Shown here piece after piece: positions 23,878 to 33,134 of a stretch of DNA of 37,210 nucleotides. Each line of letters begins with the position of its first letter. The first letter of the stretch is position 1. The stretch is from Chloroflexota bacterium (GTDB taxonomy: Bacteria; Chloroflexota; Ktedonobacteria; Ktedonobacterales; Ktedonobacteraceae). The DNA is taken from contig VBHI01000202.1 in NCBI GenBank assembly GCA_005881495.1, positions 1-37,210 of the forward strand, in the 5' to 3' direction. The position numbers and the translations under genes are program-made. The notes below the pieces were generated by a model. The model saw nothing but the letters and a program-made list of their open reading frames with translations, was not told the DNA's origin and did no database searches.

Positions 23878-24546
23878 TCACCCTTCATTCTTTCTCCCGA
23901 TAAAAGCGTTGACCTGATTCAGGATAGCTGCGTGCACCTGGTCAATATCCTGATTGCCATTCACTTCAATCACTTTCTGCTGTGCACCATAATAGTCTAG
24001 GAGGTGAATGGTCTCATTGAAAAAGATGTCGAGGCGTTTCTCTACCGCTTCTCCCGTATCATCGGAGCGCTGATACAGCTCACTGCCATCCAGGTCGCAC
24101 ACACCAGCCACCTTTGGCATGTGTGCATAGATATTGTAAACGTGCTGATTGGCCCGGCAAATATAACGTCCGGAGAGCCTCTTTAGCAGTTCCTCTCTTG
24201 GGACGTTTATATAGATCACAAGATCAATATGCTGCCCAGTCTCTTTTAATCCTGCATCCAGCGCCTGTGCTTGTAGAATTGTTCGCGGAAATCCATCCAA
24301 CAGCACACCTCGCGCACAATCCGGCTCTTTAATGCGGTTAAGGACCATCGCCACGGTAATCTCGTCAGGAACCAGTTCCCCGCGATCAATATAGGCTTTG
24401 GCTTTTATCCCCAACGCCGTTTTTTCGTCAAAAGCTTTACGGAACATATCGCCACTAGCCACGTGGCTTACACCCAAAGAACTTGTCAGCTTCTCTGCCT
24501 GCGTCCCCTTCCCAGAACCTTGTGCGCCGATCAGGATAATATTCAC
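23878..24546 (-). CDS. adk: Adenylate kinase
   Basis: The 222-residue enzyme interconverts AMP, ADP and ATP. It has the P-loop GAQGSGKGT (7-15), LLDGFPRTILQAQAL and a long-form LID (~126-163). The LID has only two of the four cysteines of zinc-type enzymes (ICRAN..., GVCDLDG); the other two positions are Asn and Asp, so zinc binding is doubtful. GTG start at 24546 with GAGAGG upstream. It lies between secY and map. Confidence 0.96.
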   Translation of the reverse strand: MNIILIGAQGSGKGTQAEKLTSSLGVSHVASGDMFRKAFDEKTALGIKAKAYIDRGELVPDEITVAMVLNRIKEPDCARGVLLDGFPRTILQAQALDAGLKETGQHIDLVIYINVPREELLKRLSGRYICRANQHVYNIYAHMPKVAGVCDLDGSELYQRSDDTGEAVEKRLDIFFNETIHLLDYYGAQQKVIEVNGNQDIDQVHAAILNQVNAFIGRKNEG

Positions 24547-24585
24547 GTTTTCCTCTCTCCACTGGAAGTTCGTTAAAACGCCTCA

Positions 24586-24623
24586 TTGCGCCCTAGCGAT
24601 TCATAGCGATACGAAGGGTGCAA
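24586..24623 (-). repeat. Hairpin between secY and adk, family E-like arms
   Basis: The arms TTGCGCCCT and AGGGTGCAA pair at 8 of 9 positions plus one G-U pair, with a 20-nt loop holding a direct repeat TAGCGAT. The minus strand reads CTAGGGCGCAAT, close to family E, but GTAG is changed to CTAG. It may be a decayed palindrome or a weak terminator after secY. Confidence 0.45.
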
Positions 24624-24639
24624 AGTAATAAACCCTCAC

Positions 24640-25971
24640 CTAAGTTAGAAAACCCGAATAGTTACGCATGACCATTTGTGCTTCGAGTTGCCTGACAGTA
24701 TCCAGCACAACACCAACCACAATCAGCAATGCAGCTGCACTCAATAACTGATTACCGCCTACCTTGGCAAAGTACGGCAATACCGCCACTATACCGAGGA
24801 AGAGAGCACCCGCCAATGTGATACGGTTGAGTATTGTCAGCAGGTATTTACTGGTCGGCTCTCCTGGTCGATAGCCAGGAATAAACGCTCCCTGCTTCTG
24901 CAGATTCTCTGGAATGTTCTGTTGCTGCCAAACAACGTATGCATAGAAGTAGGTAAAAGCAAACACCAGTAAAAAGAATATCGCCCAGTAGTACCAGAGT
25001 GTGGTATTGGCAATATAGAGGCCAACCCAGTTGGCCAGGTTCGATAGCCATTTCACATCACTCGATACCAGGTATTGTGAGAGCACAGCGGGAAAGATCA
25101 GGATAGACTGTGCGAAGATGAGCGGGATCATACCTGCACTGTTTACCTGCATAGGAATATACGTTGTCTGGGCAGAACCAACCAACATGCCACGCCCCAC
25201 CATACGCTTGGTGGGATACTGTACCGGAACACGCCGCTGCCCCTGGTAAATGTAGACAATCCCGACAATCGTCAACAAGCCAATTATCAGGAAAACCGCT
25301 ATGCTAACGATGCTACCCGCGGTAGAAGTAGCGGCCTGGTAGCCCTGTACGACTAACTGAGGCAAACGGCTGACGATACCACCAAAGATGATCAACGAGA
25401 TACCATTGCCGATGCCCTTCTCAGTGATTAATTCACCAATCCATACCAGAATCATTGTACCGGCGGTCAACGAGAGCAGGATAGAGAGGGTCTCTAACCA
25501 ATTTGGGCCAAAGAGGCCAAAGGTACTAGGATCGAGAACGCCTGCGCGGACAAAAATTGCTGTCTGTCCCAGAGCCTGTAAAAAGGCCAGGGGAACAGCG
25601 ATGATGCGGGTAATCTGGCTAAAGCGCAGACGACCAGCTTCACCCTGGGCCGACAGGTTTTGCAGCGCCGGAATGATAGGCTGTAAAAGTTGCATCACGA
25701 TTGTCGCGGTGATATACGGATATACTCCCAACGCGACAATGGAGAACGTTTGCAGAGACCCGCCAGAAAAAACATCCAAGAGACCGAGCAATTGACCCAG
25801 ATTTTTATCTCCACTCCCTGAGAAGAGTTTCACGAGGTTCTGTTGTTCAGTATATGTTAATGGTACAGGAATATGTGCGAGGATGCGGAAAATCAGTAAC
25901 ATCCCCAGGGTGAAGAGAATTTTATTGCGTAGATCGGGAACCGTCCAGATACTCCGCAGTCGTTCCCACAT
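24640..25971 (-). CDS. secY: Protein translocase channel subunit SecY
   Basis: The 443-residue membrane protein has about ten transmembrane segments and forms the Sec channel for export and membrane insertion. Visible blocks include FTLGMLLIFRILAHIPVP in TM1, FSGGSLQTFSIVALGVYPYI, GIGNGISLIIFGGIVSRLP and the cytoplasmic loop with IPGYRPGEPTSKYL. AAAGGAGGC lies 5 nt before the ATG, one of the strongest ribosome sites here. It follows rplO as in most bacteria. Confidence 0.97.
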   Translation of the reverse strand: MWERLRSIWTVPDLRNKILFTLGMLLIFRILAHIPVPLTYTEQQNLVKLFSGSGDKNLGQLLGLLDVFSGGSLQTFSIVALGVYPYITATIVMQLLQPIIPALQNLSAQGEAGRLRFSQITRIIAVPLAFLQALGQTAIFVRAGVLDPSTFGLFGPNWLETLSILLSLTAGTMILVWIGELITEKGIGNGISLIIFGGIVSRLPQLVVQGYQAATSTAGSIVSIAVFLIIGLLTIVGIVYIYQGQRRVPVQYPTKRMVGRGMLVGSAQTTYIPMQVNSAGMIPLIFAQSILIFPAVLSQYLVSSDVKWLSNLANWVGLYIANTTLWYYWAIFFLLVFAFTYFYAYVVWQQQNIPENLQKQGAFIPGYRPGEPTSKYLLTILNRITLAGALFLGIVAVLPYFAKVGGNQLLSAAALLIVVGVVLDTVRQLEAQMVMRNYSGFLT

Positions 25972-26022
25972 GAAAGCCTCCTTTACACAGTGGCGATGAG
26001 ATACAACCTGTCGAGCAGCGCG

Positions 26023-26042
26023 CCAGGGCGCTTATGCCCTGG
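26023..26042 (-). other. Hairpin spanning the rplO stop codon
   Basis: The arms CCAGGGC and GCCCTGG (7 bp, perfect) enclose a 6-nt loop that contains the uL15 TAA stop. It lies 52 nt before secY. It has no GTAG and no T-run, so a role in pausing or in coupling to secY is only a guess. Confidence 0.4.
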
Positions 26043-26568
26043 GGACGAAGACGTAGGGTGTATTCTTGTCCTGGTCTTTACGCTTCTTAGTCTTTTCATA
26101 GACTTTCGTTGGAATGATCTCGACAGTACCACCAGCTGCCTCAATTTTCGCTCGCGCACTGGCGGAAAATTTGTGGGCGCGTACTGTCAGAGCACGATCC
26201 ACTTCACCATTCCCAAGCACTTTGACCAGACCTCGGCCCTGGGCGGGTGTGATCAATTTCTGCTCCACCAGCTGCTCAGGCGTCACTTGAGTCGCGGTAT
26301 CAAACTGTGCGAGATCAGATAGTTTAATGATTGCATATTCTTTGCGGAAAGGCGTATTACTATTCCCAAGACCACGTCTAAATGGTAATCGTTTCACCAG
26401 GCGCGTCTGGCCACCTTCGAAGGCTCGATGGATTTGACCACCTGTACGCGCCTTCTGGCCTTTTGTACCGCGCCCCGCGGTCTTGCCACGACCGGAGCCG
26501 TGCCCACGACCTACACGCCTTTCTGCCTTGTGCGAACCAGGAGCTGGTCGCAAATCAGAGAGTTTCAC
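26032..26568 (-). CDS. rplO: 50S ribosomal protein uL15
   Basis: The 178-residue protein starts [22 protein letters not shown] and has the Gly/Lys-rich N-terminal arm ([20 protein letters not shown]) that penetrates 23S rRNA. The C-terminus carries about 25 extra residues ([11 protein letters not shown], then TPYVFVPRA) compared with the usual ~150. Start GTG at 26568 with GAGGAG upstream, overlapping the rpmD end by 14 nt. Confidence 0.96.
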   Translation of the reverse strand: MKLSDLRPAPGSHKAERRVGRGHGSGRGKTAGRGTKGQKARTGGQIHRAFEGGQTRLVKRLPFRRGLGNSNTPFRKEYAIIKLSDLAQFDTATQVTPEQLVEQKLITPAQGRGLVKVLGNGEVDRALTVRAHKFSASARAKIEAAGGTVEIIPTKVYEKTKKRKDQDKNTPYVFVPRA

Positions 26569-26749
26569 TGACAGTCTCCTCTACCTGAACCAGGTGAATC
26601 ACCTTCTGGATCATGCCACGCATCGCAGGATTGTCCTCGTGCTCAACCGTTTGCTGAAGCTTACGGAACCCTAGTGCCCGGATGGTTGCTTTTTGATCCT
26701 TAGGATAGCCAATTGAGCTCTTAATATATTTTACACGCAGTGTTGCCAT
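26555..26749 (-). CDS. rpmD: 50S ribosomal protein uL30
   Basis: The 64-residue protein matches uL30: [40 protein letters not shown] and [16 protein letters not shown] at 26749; a longer open frame upstream on the same strand is a shadow of rpsE. It lies between rpsE and rplO and overlaps the latter by 14 nt. Confidence 0.95.
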   Translation of the reverse strand: MATLRVKYIKSSIGYPKDQKATIRALGFRKLQQTVEHEDNPAMRGMIQKVIHLVQVEETVSETL

Positions 26750-26771
26750 TTTTGCTATACTCCTCAGGCCA

Positions 26772-27509
26772 CTATCTACGACGATCGCCGCCGCCACGGT
26801 GGTCGGCACCGCCTCGGCCTCCGCTGCCACCACGACGGTCACCTCCACGCTGGTCTCCGCTGCCACCACGACGGTCACGATCGCCGGTACCCCTACGACC
26901 AGTGGATGCGGCTTTGCTCTCACGTGCTTCCTCTTCACGAGCAGCACGAGCAGCAGCGGCCTGCTCAACCGCGTAAGCATTGGCAATGGCAATCTGTTCA
27001 GCACGCTTCTTTCCAACAATCTCAGCAACGGTCTTGCCACGGCGTGCCGCCACATCTTCAGGAGACCGCAGCTCACGCAGGGCCTTCAAGCAGGCATGAA
27101 CGGTATTCGCCTTATTCGTACTTCCCAGCGTCTTGGTCAAGATATCACGCACGCCTGCTGATTCCATAACAGCACGTACTGCTCCACCCGCAATGACCCC
27201 TGTACCAGGTGCGGCAGGCTTGAGCATTACTTCAGAGGCGCCAAAGCGAGTGGTCACCATAAAAGGAATAGTTGTCCCGGAAAGAGGTACCTGCATCAGG
27301 TTCTTCTTGGCGTCTTCTACCCCTTTACGAATAGCTTCTGTATACTCGCTGGCCTTCCCAAGGCCGCAACCAACATAGCCATTGTGATCACCAACAACCA
27401 CCAGCGCCCGAATGCTAAAGCGCCGACCACCTTTGACCACCTTTGAGACACGGCTCACTTGAACAACCGTTTCTTCCAGGTTTAGTTTTGTAGCATCTAT
27501 TCTTGGCAT
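26772..27509 (-). CDS. rpsE: 30S ribosomal protein uS5 with an Arg/Gly-rich C-terminal tail
   Basis: Residues 1-~165 are the uS5 core: [40 protein letters not shown] and [20 protein letters not shown]. uS5 lines the mRNA entry channel and affects decoding accuracy. The tail (~166-245) is a charged helical stretch followed by about 40 residues of RGG, RRGG and GGDRR repeats, with a 36-bp direct repeat at 26821/26857. Bacterial uS5 usually ends near residue 165-175. ATG start; 16 nt after rplR. Confidence 0.96.
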   Translation of the reverse strand: MPRIDATKLNLEETVVQVSRVSKVVKGGRRFSIRALVVVGDHNGYVGCGLGKASEYTEAIRKGVEDAKKNLMQVPLSGTTIPFMVTTRFGASEVMLKPAAPGTGVIAGGAVRAVMESAGVRDILTKTLGSTNKANTVHACLKALRELRSPEDVAARRGKTVAEIVGKKRAEQIAIANAYAVEQAAAARAAREEEARESKAASTGRRGTGDRDRRGGSGDQRGGDRRGGSGGRGGADHRGGGDRRR

Positions 27510-27525
27510 TTTACTCCTCGCGGCC

Positions 27526-28152
27526 CTAGAAATCCAGGCCTACTTCACGAGCACCTTCCGCAAGCGCAGCCACTCGTCCATGATAGGCGTAGCCTCCTCG
27601 ATCAAAGACAACGCGGCTGACACCCTTCTCTTTCGCGCGCTGGGCAACAAGCTTGCCTACCTCGCGAGCGGTCGCTACTTTCCGATTGTGCGCAATGGCG
27701 GCCAGTGCCTCGACAGGTGTCTTTGCTGCACTCTTCTGTGCAGCGGGCAGCAAGGTCTTGACCTGAGTGAAAGGCTTGCCCCCTTTGCCGGTGTTCCCCT
27801 TCTGGGGTTGTCCACCTTTGGCTGGAGCTTTCTGTGCCGGCTTCGCGACTCTGGCGCCCTTTCCTTTTGCGGGGGCCAATTCAGCAGCCATCTCCACCGC
27901 TATTTCTTGCTCTACCGCTTCAGGTTTCTCAACGGATGGCGGTGGAGCAGGTTTAAAGTCGCGCAGGCTTTTATCAATCGACGAAGCCGCGGCCAGCGTT
28001 ACACCAGTCTTATCATCAATTACTTGCGCATAGATATGTTGGCCACTGCGGAACACGCACAGTCTGGGACGCTCCGTTGAGCCTTTCAAATGGTGTCGTA
28101 TTCGCTGGTGCCGCCGCAGCCGCGCATTATTCGCGTTAAACTTTTTAATCAT
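27526..28152 (-). CDS. rplR: 50S ribosomal protein uL18 with a ~90-residue internal insertion
   Basis: uL18 binds 5S rRNA and is normally about 115-122 residues; this one has 208. The conserved ends are present: [37 protein letters not shown] and, at the C-terminus, [20 protein letters not shown]. Residues ~66-158 are an Ala/Pro/Lys/Glu-rich insertion (for example [20 protein letters not shown]) at the point where most uL18 proteins have a short turn. ATG at 28152. The upstream gap holds the repeat at 28183-28262. Confidence 0.95.
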   Translation of the reverse strand: MIKKFNANNARLRRHQRIRHHLKGSTERPRLCVFRSGQHIYAQVIDDKTGVTLAAASSIDKSLRDFKPAPPPSVEKPEAVEQEIAVEMAAELAPAKGKGARVAKPAQKAPAKGGQPQKGNTGKGGKPFTQVKTLLPAAQKSAAKTPVEALAAIAHNRKVATAREVGKLVAQRAKEKGVSRVVFDRGGYAYHGRVAALAEGAREVGLDF

Positions 28153-28182
28153 CAGCTCTGTTCTCTCAATATCTGCATGTGA

Positions 28183-28262
28183 GGGCCGATAAATCGGCGT
28201 TGGGCGCGATAAATCGGCCCCTACGCCAGATGATTTTGTTAAAAGTCATAATTGGGCCCCTA
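28183..28262 (-). repeat. Composite palindromic repeat, family A (28183-28224) plus A2 (28229-28262)
   Basis: The A unit differs from the purSL copies at only two positions (GTTGGGCGC for GATGGGCAC). A2 follows with the conserved GTCATAATTGGGCC core. In A2 the minus-strand GTAG reads ATAG, and its TAG is the rplF stop codon. The composite fills most of the rplF-rplR gap. Confidence 0.88.
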
Positions 28263-28835
28263 TTTCTTTTTGCCGCCGACTTTACCAGCTTTGCCAGCTT
28301 TACGGCGAATTGCTTCTCCCGTGTAGCGAATGCCTTTGCCTTTATACGGCTCGGGTTTACGAATGCGGCGTATGTTCGCGGCAACCTCACCCACCAGCTG
28401 TTTGTCAATGCCATTAACACTGATTTTTGTCGCTTTGGTGGCTGGATCAACTCCATCAATGGTAAAGGATATTCCCTGCGGGGGTTGTACCTCGACCGGG
28501 TGCGAATAGCCCACCTGAACAACCAGGTTCTCGCCAATCTTCGCGGCGCGGTACCCTACTCCGTGAATTTCCAACTGTTTTGTATACCCATTTGTTACTC
28601 CGACCACCATATTGTTGACCAGAGTACGATAGAGGCCGTGTTTCGCCTTGTGCTCTTTGCTGTCCGATGGGCGGCTAACGCTCAAAACTCCATCCTCGAG
28701 CTTCAGAGAGAGTTCGGGATCGACCTGATATGATAGCTCGCCCCTGGGACCTTTAACGGTCACGAGATTGCCATCGCTCCAGTTCACCTGTACTTTTGGC
28801 GGCACGGGAATTGGAGCTCGTCCAATACGAGACAT
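28260..28835 (-). CDS. rplF: 50S ribosomal protein uL6
   Basis: The 191-residue protein has the two uL6 domains: MSRIGRAPIPVPPKVQV, VKGPRGELSYQVDP and, in domain 2, GYRAAKIGENLVVQVGYSHP and RRIRKPEPYKGKGIRYTGE. It lies near the GTPase centre. The C-terminal Lys/Gly tail ends GGKKK, and the TAG stop lies in the downstream repeat. ATG start at 28835. Confidence 0.97.
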   Translation of the reverse strand: MSRIGRAPIPVPPKVQVNWSDGNLVTVKGPRGELSYQVDPELSLKLEDGVLSVSRPSDSKEHKAKHGLYRTLVNNMVVGVTNGYTKQLEIHGVGYRAAKIGENLVVQVGYSHPVEVQPPQGISFTIDGVDPATKATKISVNGIDKQLVGEVAANIRRIRKPEPYKGKGIRYTGEAIRRKAGKAGKVGGKKK

Positions 28836-28861
28836 GCTAAACCTGCCTTTCTACTTCCTTG

Positions 28862-28916
28862 CATCCCTGCTGACTGAAAGTAGACGCGCTAGCGGCGTTG
28901 CAGGGATGGATAAAAG
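28862..28916. repeat. Family F structured element, copy between rpsH and rplF
   Basis: This 55-bp element has outer arms CATCCCTGC and GCAGGGATG (9 bp, perfect) and an inner hairpin around GCTAGC preceded by GTAG. It starts directly behind the rpsH stop. The copy at 34676-34730 differs at about five positions, all but one of them in the inner hairpin. Confidence 0.85.
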
Positions 28917-28917
28917 A

Positions 28918-29313
28918 CTACCAAACGTAGCAGATGACTTCGCCTCCCAGGCCCTGCTGATAGGCGCGATGACCTGTCATTAGACCCTTTGGAGTCGAAA
29001 GAATGGCCACTCCCAGCCCGCCCCGGACGCGAGGGATGGCAGCCTTCTTCGTATAAACACGAAGTCCTGGTTTGCTTACGCGCTTTAGCTGTGTCAATAC
29101 CGGCTTCTTATCAACATAGCGCAGCGTTACACGGATTGTCCCCTGGGGGTTATCCTTCAGGATTTCGATATCCTTAATATAGCCTTCTTCTTTCAGCACT
29201 CGCGCAATTGCCAGCTTCATTTTCGAGGCCGGTATCAGTACGCGAGTATGCCGTGCTGCGACCGCATTACGGATGCGCGTAAGCATATCCGCAACAGGAT
29301 CAGTCATATTCAT
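28918..29313 (-). CDS. rpsH: 30S ribosomal protein uS8
   Basis: The 131-residue protein shows [15 protein letters not shown] at the start, [20 protein letters not shown] and a C-terminal [11 protein letters not shown]. uS8 binds the central domain of 16S rRNA and in E. coli also represses the spc operon. GGAGGATTTCC precedes the ATG at 29313. A family F element starts immediately after the stop. Confidence 0.97.
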   Translation of the reverse strand: MNMTDPVADMLTRIRNAVAARHTRVLIPASKMKLAIARVLKEEGYIKDIEILKDNPQGTIRVTLRYVDKKPVLTQLKRVSKPGLRVYTKKAAIPRVRGGLGVAILSTPKGLMTGHRAYQQGLGGEVICYVW

Positions 29314-29412
29314 GGAAATCCTCCATAATCACGAAAGGCAGAAAACGTCTCTTCTCGCGATCATTCTTCCTACTTAACGTTTTCTTCCCTACACCCTATC
29401 TCATATTCGCGA

Positions 29413-29598
29413 CTACCAGCTCGACTTGGTCACACCGGGTAGCTCACCGCGCAATGCTCGTTCGCGGAAGCAAATGCGGCACAGGCCGAATTTGCGCATG
29501 TAAGCACGAGGCCGCCCGCAGATGTTACAGCGGTTATGCTGTTGCACCTTAAAGCGAGGTTTGCGCTTCGACTTCACAATCATTGAGGTTTTTGCCAT
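29413..29598 (-). CDS. rpsN: 30S ribosomal protein uS14, zinc-binding short form (type Z)
   Basis: The 61-residue protein has two CxxC pairs ([13 protein letters not shown] and [11 protein letters not shown]), the zinc form of uS14 placed between rplE and rpsH. It ends LPGVTKSSW as the family does. ATG start. The 99-nt gap to rpsH shows no GTAG palindrome. Confidence 0.97.
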   Translation of the reverse strand: MAKTSMIVKSKRKPRFKVQQHNRCNICGRPRAYMRKFGLCRICFRERALRGELPGVTKSSW

Positions 29599-29612
29599 TT
29601 CGCCCTCCAGCG

Positions 29613-30155
29613 TTATTTCTTAAAGGGCATGCCCATCAATTTGAGCAGCCGTCGCCCCTCTTCGTCAGTGCGAGCGGTCGTTACAATACTCACTTCCATA
29701 CCACGCACCTTATCGACCTTATCGTAGTCAATCTCGGGGAACACCAATTGTTCGCGCAAACCCAGCGTATAGTTACCCCGGCCATCGAAAGCTTCCGGGG
29801 AGACACCCTGGAAGTCTCGCAAGCGGGGTAAAGCTACATTCAAAAGTTTGTCGAGAAACTGGTACATGCGGTCTCCGCGCAGAGTGACCATGCAGCCAAT
29901 CTGCATGCCTTCGCGCAGCTTGAATGCGGCCACTGAACGTTTGGCCCGCGTGATGACCGGTCGTTGCCCGGTAATCACGGCCAGGTCTCCAACGGCAGCG
30001 TCCATCGCCTTGGCATTCTGGATAACCTCACCCAACCCAATATTGACGACCACCTTATGGACACCTGGGACCTGCATTGGATTCTTGTAGTTAAACTCCT
30101 TCTGCAGGGCTGGCACGATCTCTTGTTGATATTTCTCTTTCAACCTTGATGCCAT
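29613..30155 (-). CDS. rplE: 50S ribosomal protein uL5
   Basis: The 180-residue 5S rRNA-binding protein of the central protuberance shows [20 protein letters not shown], a [19 protein letters not shown] block and [20 protein letters not shown]. Length is normal. It follows rplX by 5 nt, so translation is probably coupled. Confidence 0.97.
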   Translation of the reverse strand: MASRLKEKYQQEIVPALQKEFNYKNPMQVPGVHKVVVNIGLGEVIQNAKAMDAAVGDLAVITGQRPVITRAKRSVAAFKLREGMQIGCMVTLRGDRMYQFLDKLLNVALPRLRDFQGVSPEAFDGRGNYTLGLREQLVFPEIDYDKVDKVRGMEVSIVTTARTDEEGRRLLKLMGMPFKK

Positions 30156-30160
30156 AATGT

Positions 30161-30550
30161 CTAACTACTCCTCATCCGGTCTTCAATGACCTTATGACAC
30201 TTCTTGCACACTCGAACGGGCCGTAATTTTTGATCACTTCCCATTGGGCGGCGATCAAGCCCTACTCTCGTCGGCTCGCCACACTCGGTACAAATCAGCA
30301 TCGTGTTTGAGACGTGGATCGGCATTGCCTTCTCGATAACGCCCCCTTGACGGGTCTGGCCCTGCGGACGCACATGCTTCTTGACAATATTGAGTCCTTC
30401 AACGATGACCTTACTGTCCTGTGGCATGGCCCGCGAAACCGTTCCTTGCTTTCCTCTGTCCTTGCCAGTGATAATCAAGACGGTATCGCCCTTTTTGATT
30501 TTCATTTTGGCGAGGTGAAGAGGCTTTTTCTCTTTTTGTTTTGTTGCCAT
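30161..30550 (-). CDS. rplX: 50S ribosomal protein uL24
   Basis: The 129-residue assembly-initiator protein has the KOW motif ([20 protein letters not shown]), the [17 protein letters not shown] segment and a C-terminal zinc-ribbon-like part with [11 protein letters not shown] and [11 protein letters not shown] short basic N-terminal extension ([15 protein letters not shown]) precedes the KOW motif; MKIKKGDTV could be a later start. Confidence 0.96.
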   Translation of the reverse strand: MATKQKEKKPLHLAKMKIKKGDTVLIITGKDRGKQGTVSRAMPQDSKVIVEGLNIVKKHVRPQGQTRQGGVIEKAMPIHVSNTMLICTECGEPTRVGLDRRPMGSDQKLRPVRVCKKCHKVIEDRMRSS

Positions 30551-30567
30551 CTACTTCCTCTCCGCAG

Positions 30568-30936
30568 TTAGAGCACTTCCGGCGCAAGCGAAATGATTTT
30601 CATAAAGTTTCGTTCGCGCAATTCGCGGGCTACCGGGCCAAAGATACGTGTACCGCGCGGGTTATTCCCGGCAGCAATAATGACCGCTGCATTCTCATCA
30701 AAGCGAATATGTGAGCCATCGGGTCGTGCATATTCTTTTGAAACGCGCACCACCACAGCGTTCACGACCTCGCCCTTTTTCACCTGACCATTGGGCGCGG
30801 CCTGCTTCACAGAAGCTTTAATGATGTCCCCAATCTCGGCATAGCGCTTGGCGGAACCACTGAGAACGCGAATACACATAATTTCTTTTGCGCCAGTATT
30901 ATCGGCGACTTTCAAGCGTGTTTGTGGCTGAATCAT
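30568..30936 (-). CDS. rplN: 50S ribosomal protein uL14
   Basis: The 122-residue protein at the subunit interface shows [19 protein letters not shown] at the start, [20 protein letters not shown] and the C-terminal [14 protein letters not shown]. It matches the family over its whole length with no extension. ATG start, 12 nt after rpsQ. Confidence 0.97.
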   Translation of the reverse strand: MIQPQTRLKVADNTGAKEIMCIRVLSGSAKRYAEIGDIIKASVKQAAPNGQVKKGEVVNAVVVRVSKEYARPDGSHIRFDENAAVIIAAGNNPRGTRIFGPVARELRERNFMKIISLAPEVL

Positions 30937-30948
30937 CCCAAGATCTCC

Positions 30949-31341
30949 TTAATCTTCCGACTCGTCGGACTCTTGCGTCTCGTCGGATTCTGTAGATAGC
31001 AGGTCGGGATCGACCTCAGCCAGCACTTCCTCAACAGGAACGATGCCGCTACTCGGCTTGATAATCTCTATCAAACGCCAACGCTTCATCTTGCTCAATG
31101 GGCGACACTCTTCGATGCGTACCACGTCACCAATCTGACAAACATTCTCTTCATCATGTGCTTGAAATCGCTTCGTCTGCTTATATGTGCGTTTATAGAT
31201 ACGATGCTTTTTTAAAGACTCCACGACAACTACTATCGTCTTATCCATTTTATTGCTTACCACGCGCCCAACTTTTTGTTGGCGGCGTCCCTTTTTGGGA
31301 GCCGTGCTCTGCTGCGTGGAGGTTACACTTTGCTGTGTCAT
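30949..31341 (-). CDS. rpsQ: 30S ribosomal protein uS17 with basic N- and acidic C-terminal extensions
   Basis: The OB-fold core (~22-100) shows [20 protein letters not shown], a [18 protein letters not shown] block and [15 protein letters not shown]. Typical uS17 is about 85 residues; this has 130. About 20 residues are added in front, and ~25 Ser/Glu/Asp-rich residues at the end ([15 protein letters not shown]). The ATG overlaps the rpmC stop as ATGA. Confidence 0.95.
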   Translation of the reverse strand: MTQQSVTSTQQSTAPKKGRRQQKVGRVVSNKMDKTIVVVVESLKKHRIYKRTYKQTKRFQAHDEENVCQIGDVVRIEECRPLSKMKRWRLIEIIKPSSGIVPVEEVLAEVDPDLLSTESDETQESDESED

Positions 31342-31547
31342 TCTTCGCCCTCCAACTGTGTCAGGCGGTGCTGCAAGCGTGCAATATCTTTACGGGTTTG
31401 CGCGAAAACGCGATTGTTTTTTACCTCGCCGCGCTGCTGTTGCAAACGAAGGTTGAACAACTTTAAGCGCAGTTCTTTGAGTTCACGCATCGCCTCACCT
31501 GCTGAATATTCAGCGACCTGTTTACGACGTTCATTAAGCTTCGACAC
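31338..31547 (-). CDS. rpmC: 50S ribosomal protein uL29
   Basis: The 69-residue helical protein next to the exit tunnel shows [19 protein letters not shown] and [17 protein letters not shown], the family pattern. Start GTG at 31547, with GGGGAGG 6 nt before it inside rplP; a longer upstream frame is a shadow of rplP. It overlaps rplP by 14 nt and rpsQ by 4 nt. Confidence 0.94.
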   Translation of the reverse strand: MSKLNERRKQVAEYSAGEAMRELKELRLKLFNLRLQQQRGEVKNNRVFAQTRKDIARLQHRLTQLEGEE

Positions 31548-31965
31548 TTTCCGCCTCCCCTCGTGTAATAAAGCGACACGCGATCGGCAGTTTGTGGCTT
31601 GCCAGGCGTACAGCTTCTTTGGCGACCTCTTCAGAAACGCCGCCAATCTCGAAGATAATACGTCCCGGTTTAACAACTGCTACCCAGTGATCAACGGCGC
31701 CCTTACCGCTACCCATACGAGTTTCGGCAGGTTTGGCTGTGATCGGTTTATCTGGAAAGACACGGATCCACACTTTACCTCCACGCTTCATAAAGCGAGT
31801 CAGGGCGATGCGTGCCGACTCGATTTGACGAGCCTCCATCCAGCATGGTTCCAGGGCCTGTAATCCATACTCGCCAAAGGCAAGCGCATTACCACGCTGG
31901 GCAGTACCTTTCATACGACCGCGATGTTGTCTGCGGTACTTTGTACGTGACGGTGCCAATAACAT
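31534..31965 (-). CDS. rplP: 50S ribosomal protein uL16
   Basis: The 143-residue protein near the A-site tRNA shows [40 protein letters not shown] and [20 protein letters not shown]. Length is normal. ATG at 31965, 15 nt after rpsC; the end overlaps rpmC. Confidence 0.97.
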   Translation of the reverse strand: MLLAPSRTKYRRQHRGRMKGTAQRGNALAFGEYGLQALEPCWMEARQIESARIALTRFMKRGGKVWIRVFPDKPITAKPAETRMGSGKGAVDHWVAVVKPGRIIFEIGGVSEEVAKEAVRLASHKLPIACRFITRGEAESVEA

Positions 31966-31980
31966 GGCTTAGAATCTCCT

Positions 31981-33120
31981 CTACTCGCTCTGAGTCGTAC
32001 CAGCCTCAGGTGTTGGTGGCATTTCCTCAGGTGTTGCTTGAACCACTGGAGCCTGCTCTGTCTGCTCTGCCTGTACGGATTGAACCACTGGAGCCTGCTC
32101 TGCCTGGACAGGTTGTTCTGCCCGCGGACGTGGCGCACGTTCACCTGGAGCACGCGCTGGACGTTCACCCTGTGGACGCGGTTGACGCGGGGTACGCTCA
32201 CCGCCCTGCCCTTGCGGACGCGCGGTGCGATCGGTGCGCTCACCCTGTGAACGCGCTGGACGTTCACCTTGTGGACGCGGTGGCCGATCCCCGGTTTGAC
32301 GGGGGCCGGAATCCCGACGGTCTCCACCTTGTGGTCGGTCTCCTTGCGGACGCTGACCACGATCAGTGCGTTGTCCGCCTTCGCCACCTCTACGGCGATC
32401 GCCCCCGCGGCGCTCACCGCCCTCGCGTTCGCGTGGAACAAATGGTGGTTGTAGGGTTTCCTGCTGTCCTTCAATTGCCTCACGGCGTTTAGCCGGCAGT
32501 ATATCGCCTTTATAAATCCATACTTTGATGCCTATCACACCAAAGGTGGTATGTGCCTCTGCCAGTCCATAGTCAATGTCTGCCCGCAAGGTGTGCAAGG
32601 GGATCTTCCCCTCGACCTCTTTCTCAGAGCGAGCGATTTCCGCGCCACCCAGGCGGCCGCCACAGATAATTTTGATACCTTTGGCGTTCGCACGCATCGA
32701 TTTCTGTACTGCTTGCTTCATAGCACGGCGAAACGATACGCGCTTCTCCAGCTGTTCTGCAACACTGCGCCCAACTAAATAGGCATCCAGCTCAGGCTGG
32801 CGAATTTCCATGATATTCAGACGTACCCGCTTCTTGGTCTTTGCCTCGAGCATGGCGCGCAGCTTATCAACCTTTTCACCGCTTTTCCCAATTACGATAC
32901 CAGGTTTGGCAGTATGAATAGTCACCGAGACCTGGTTAGCCGCAGCACGCTCAATCTCAATTCGTGAGACTGATGCGTTGAACAGTTCCTTATTGATGGC
33001 CTGACGGATCAGTACATCTTCTGCAAAAACATTTTTGTAATCACGCTCAGCAAACCAGCGGGACTGCCATCCTTTGACGACGCCGAGCCTGAAACCTGTG
33101 GGATGCACTTTTTGTCCCAA
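31981..33120 (-). CDS. rpsC: 30S ribosomal protein uS3 with a ~165-residue low-complexity tail
   Basis: Residues 1-~213 are the uS3 core: [19 protein letters not shown], the KH-domain [10 protein letters not shown] (~79) and [20 protein letters not shown]. uS3 forms part of the mRNA entry channel. Residues ~214-379 are first Arg/Gly/Asp-rich, then carry repeats of the QGERPAR type and a Gln/Glu/Val/Pro-rich end. DNA repeats underlie it: a 42-bp period at 32038/32080 and a 99-bp period at 32153/32252. The start is TTG at 33120 with AAGGAGGA upstream. Confidence 0.95.
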   Translation of the reverse strand: MGQKVHPTGFRLGVVKGWQSRWFAERDYKNVFAEDVLIRQAINKELFNASVSRIEIERAAANQVSVTIHTAKPGIVIGKSGEKVDKLRAMLEAKTKKRVRLNIMEIRQPELDAYLVGRSVAEQLEKRVSFRRAMKQAVQKSMRANAKGIKIICGGRLGGAEIARSEKEVEGKIPLHTLRADIDYGLAEAHTTFGVIGIKVWIYKGDILPAKRREAIEGQQETLQPPFVPREREGGERRGGDRRRGGEGGQRTDRGQRPQGDRPQGGDRRDSGPRQTGDRPPRPQGERPARSQGERTDRTARPQGQGGERTPRQPRPQGERPARAPGERAPRPRAEQPVQAEQAPVVQSVQAEQTEQAPVVQATPEEMPPTPEAGTTQSE

Positions 33121-33134
33121 AAGTGTCCTCCTTT

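Noticed and set aside
26885..26905. GTAGGGGTACC on the minus strand within rpsE
   Set aside because: It resembles a GTAG foot but has no matching outer arms and lies in the RGG-repeat coding DNA, so it is probably chance.
26555..27076. 173-codon minus-strand frame ending with uL30
   Set aside because: Only the last 64 codons are uL30; the upstream part is a shadow of rpsE in another frame (Val/Ala/Arg-rich from the RGG-coding DNA).
32038..32102. Direct repeats in the uS3 tail considered as another mobile element
   Set aside because: They have no palindrome or GTAG foot and are periodic in codons (42 and 99 bp), so local duplication explains them better.
31812..32492. Long plus-strand frame opposite the rpsC tail
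   Set aside because: Antisense to the repetitive uS3 tail; openness comes from GC-rich repeats. No ribosome site or domain.
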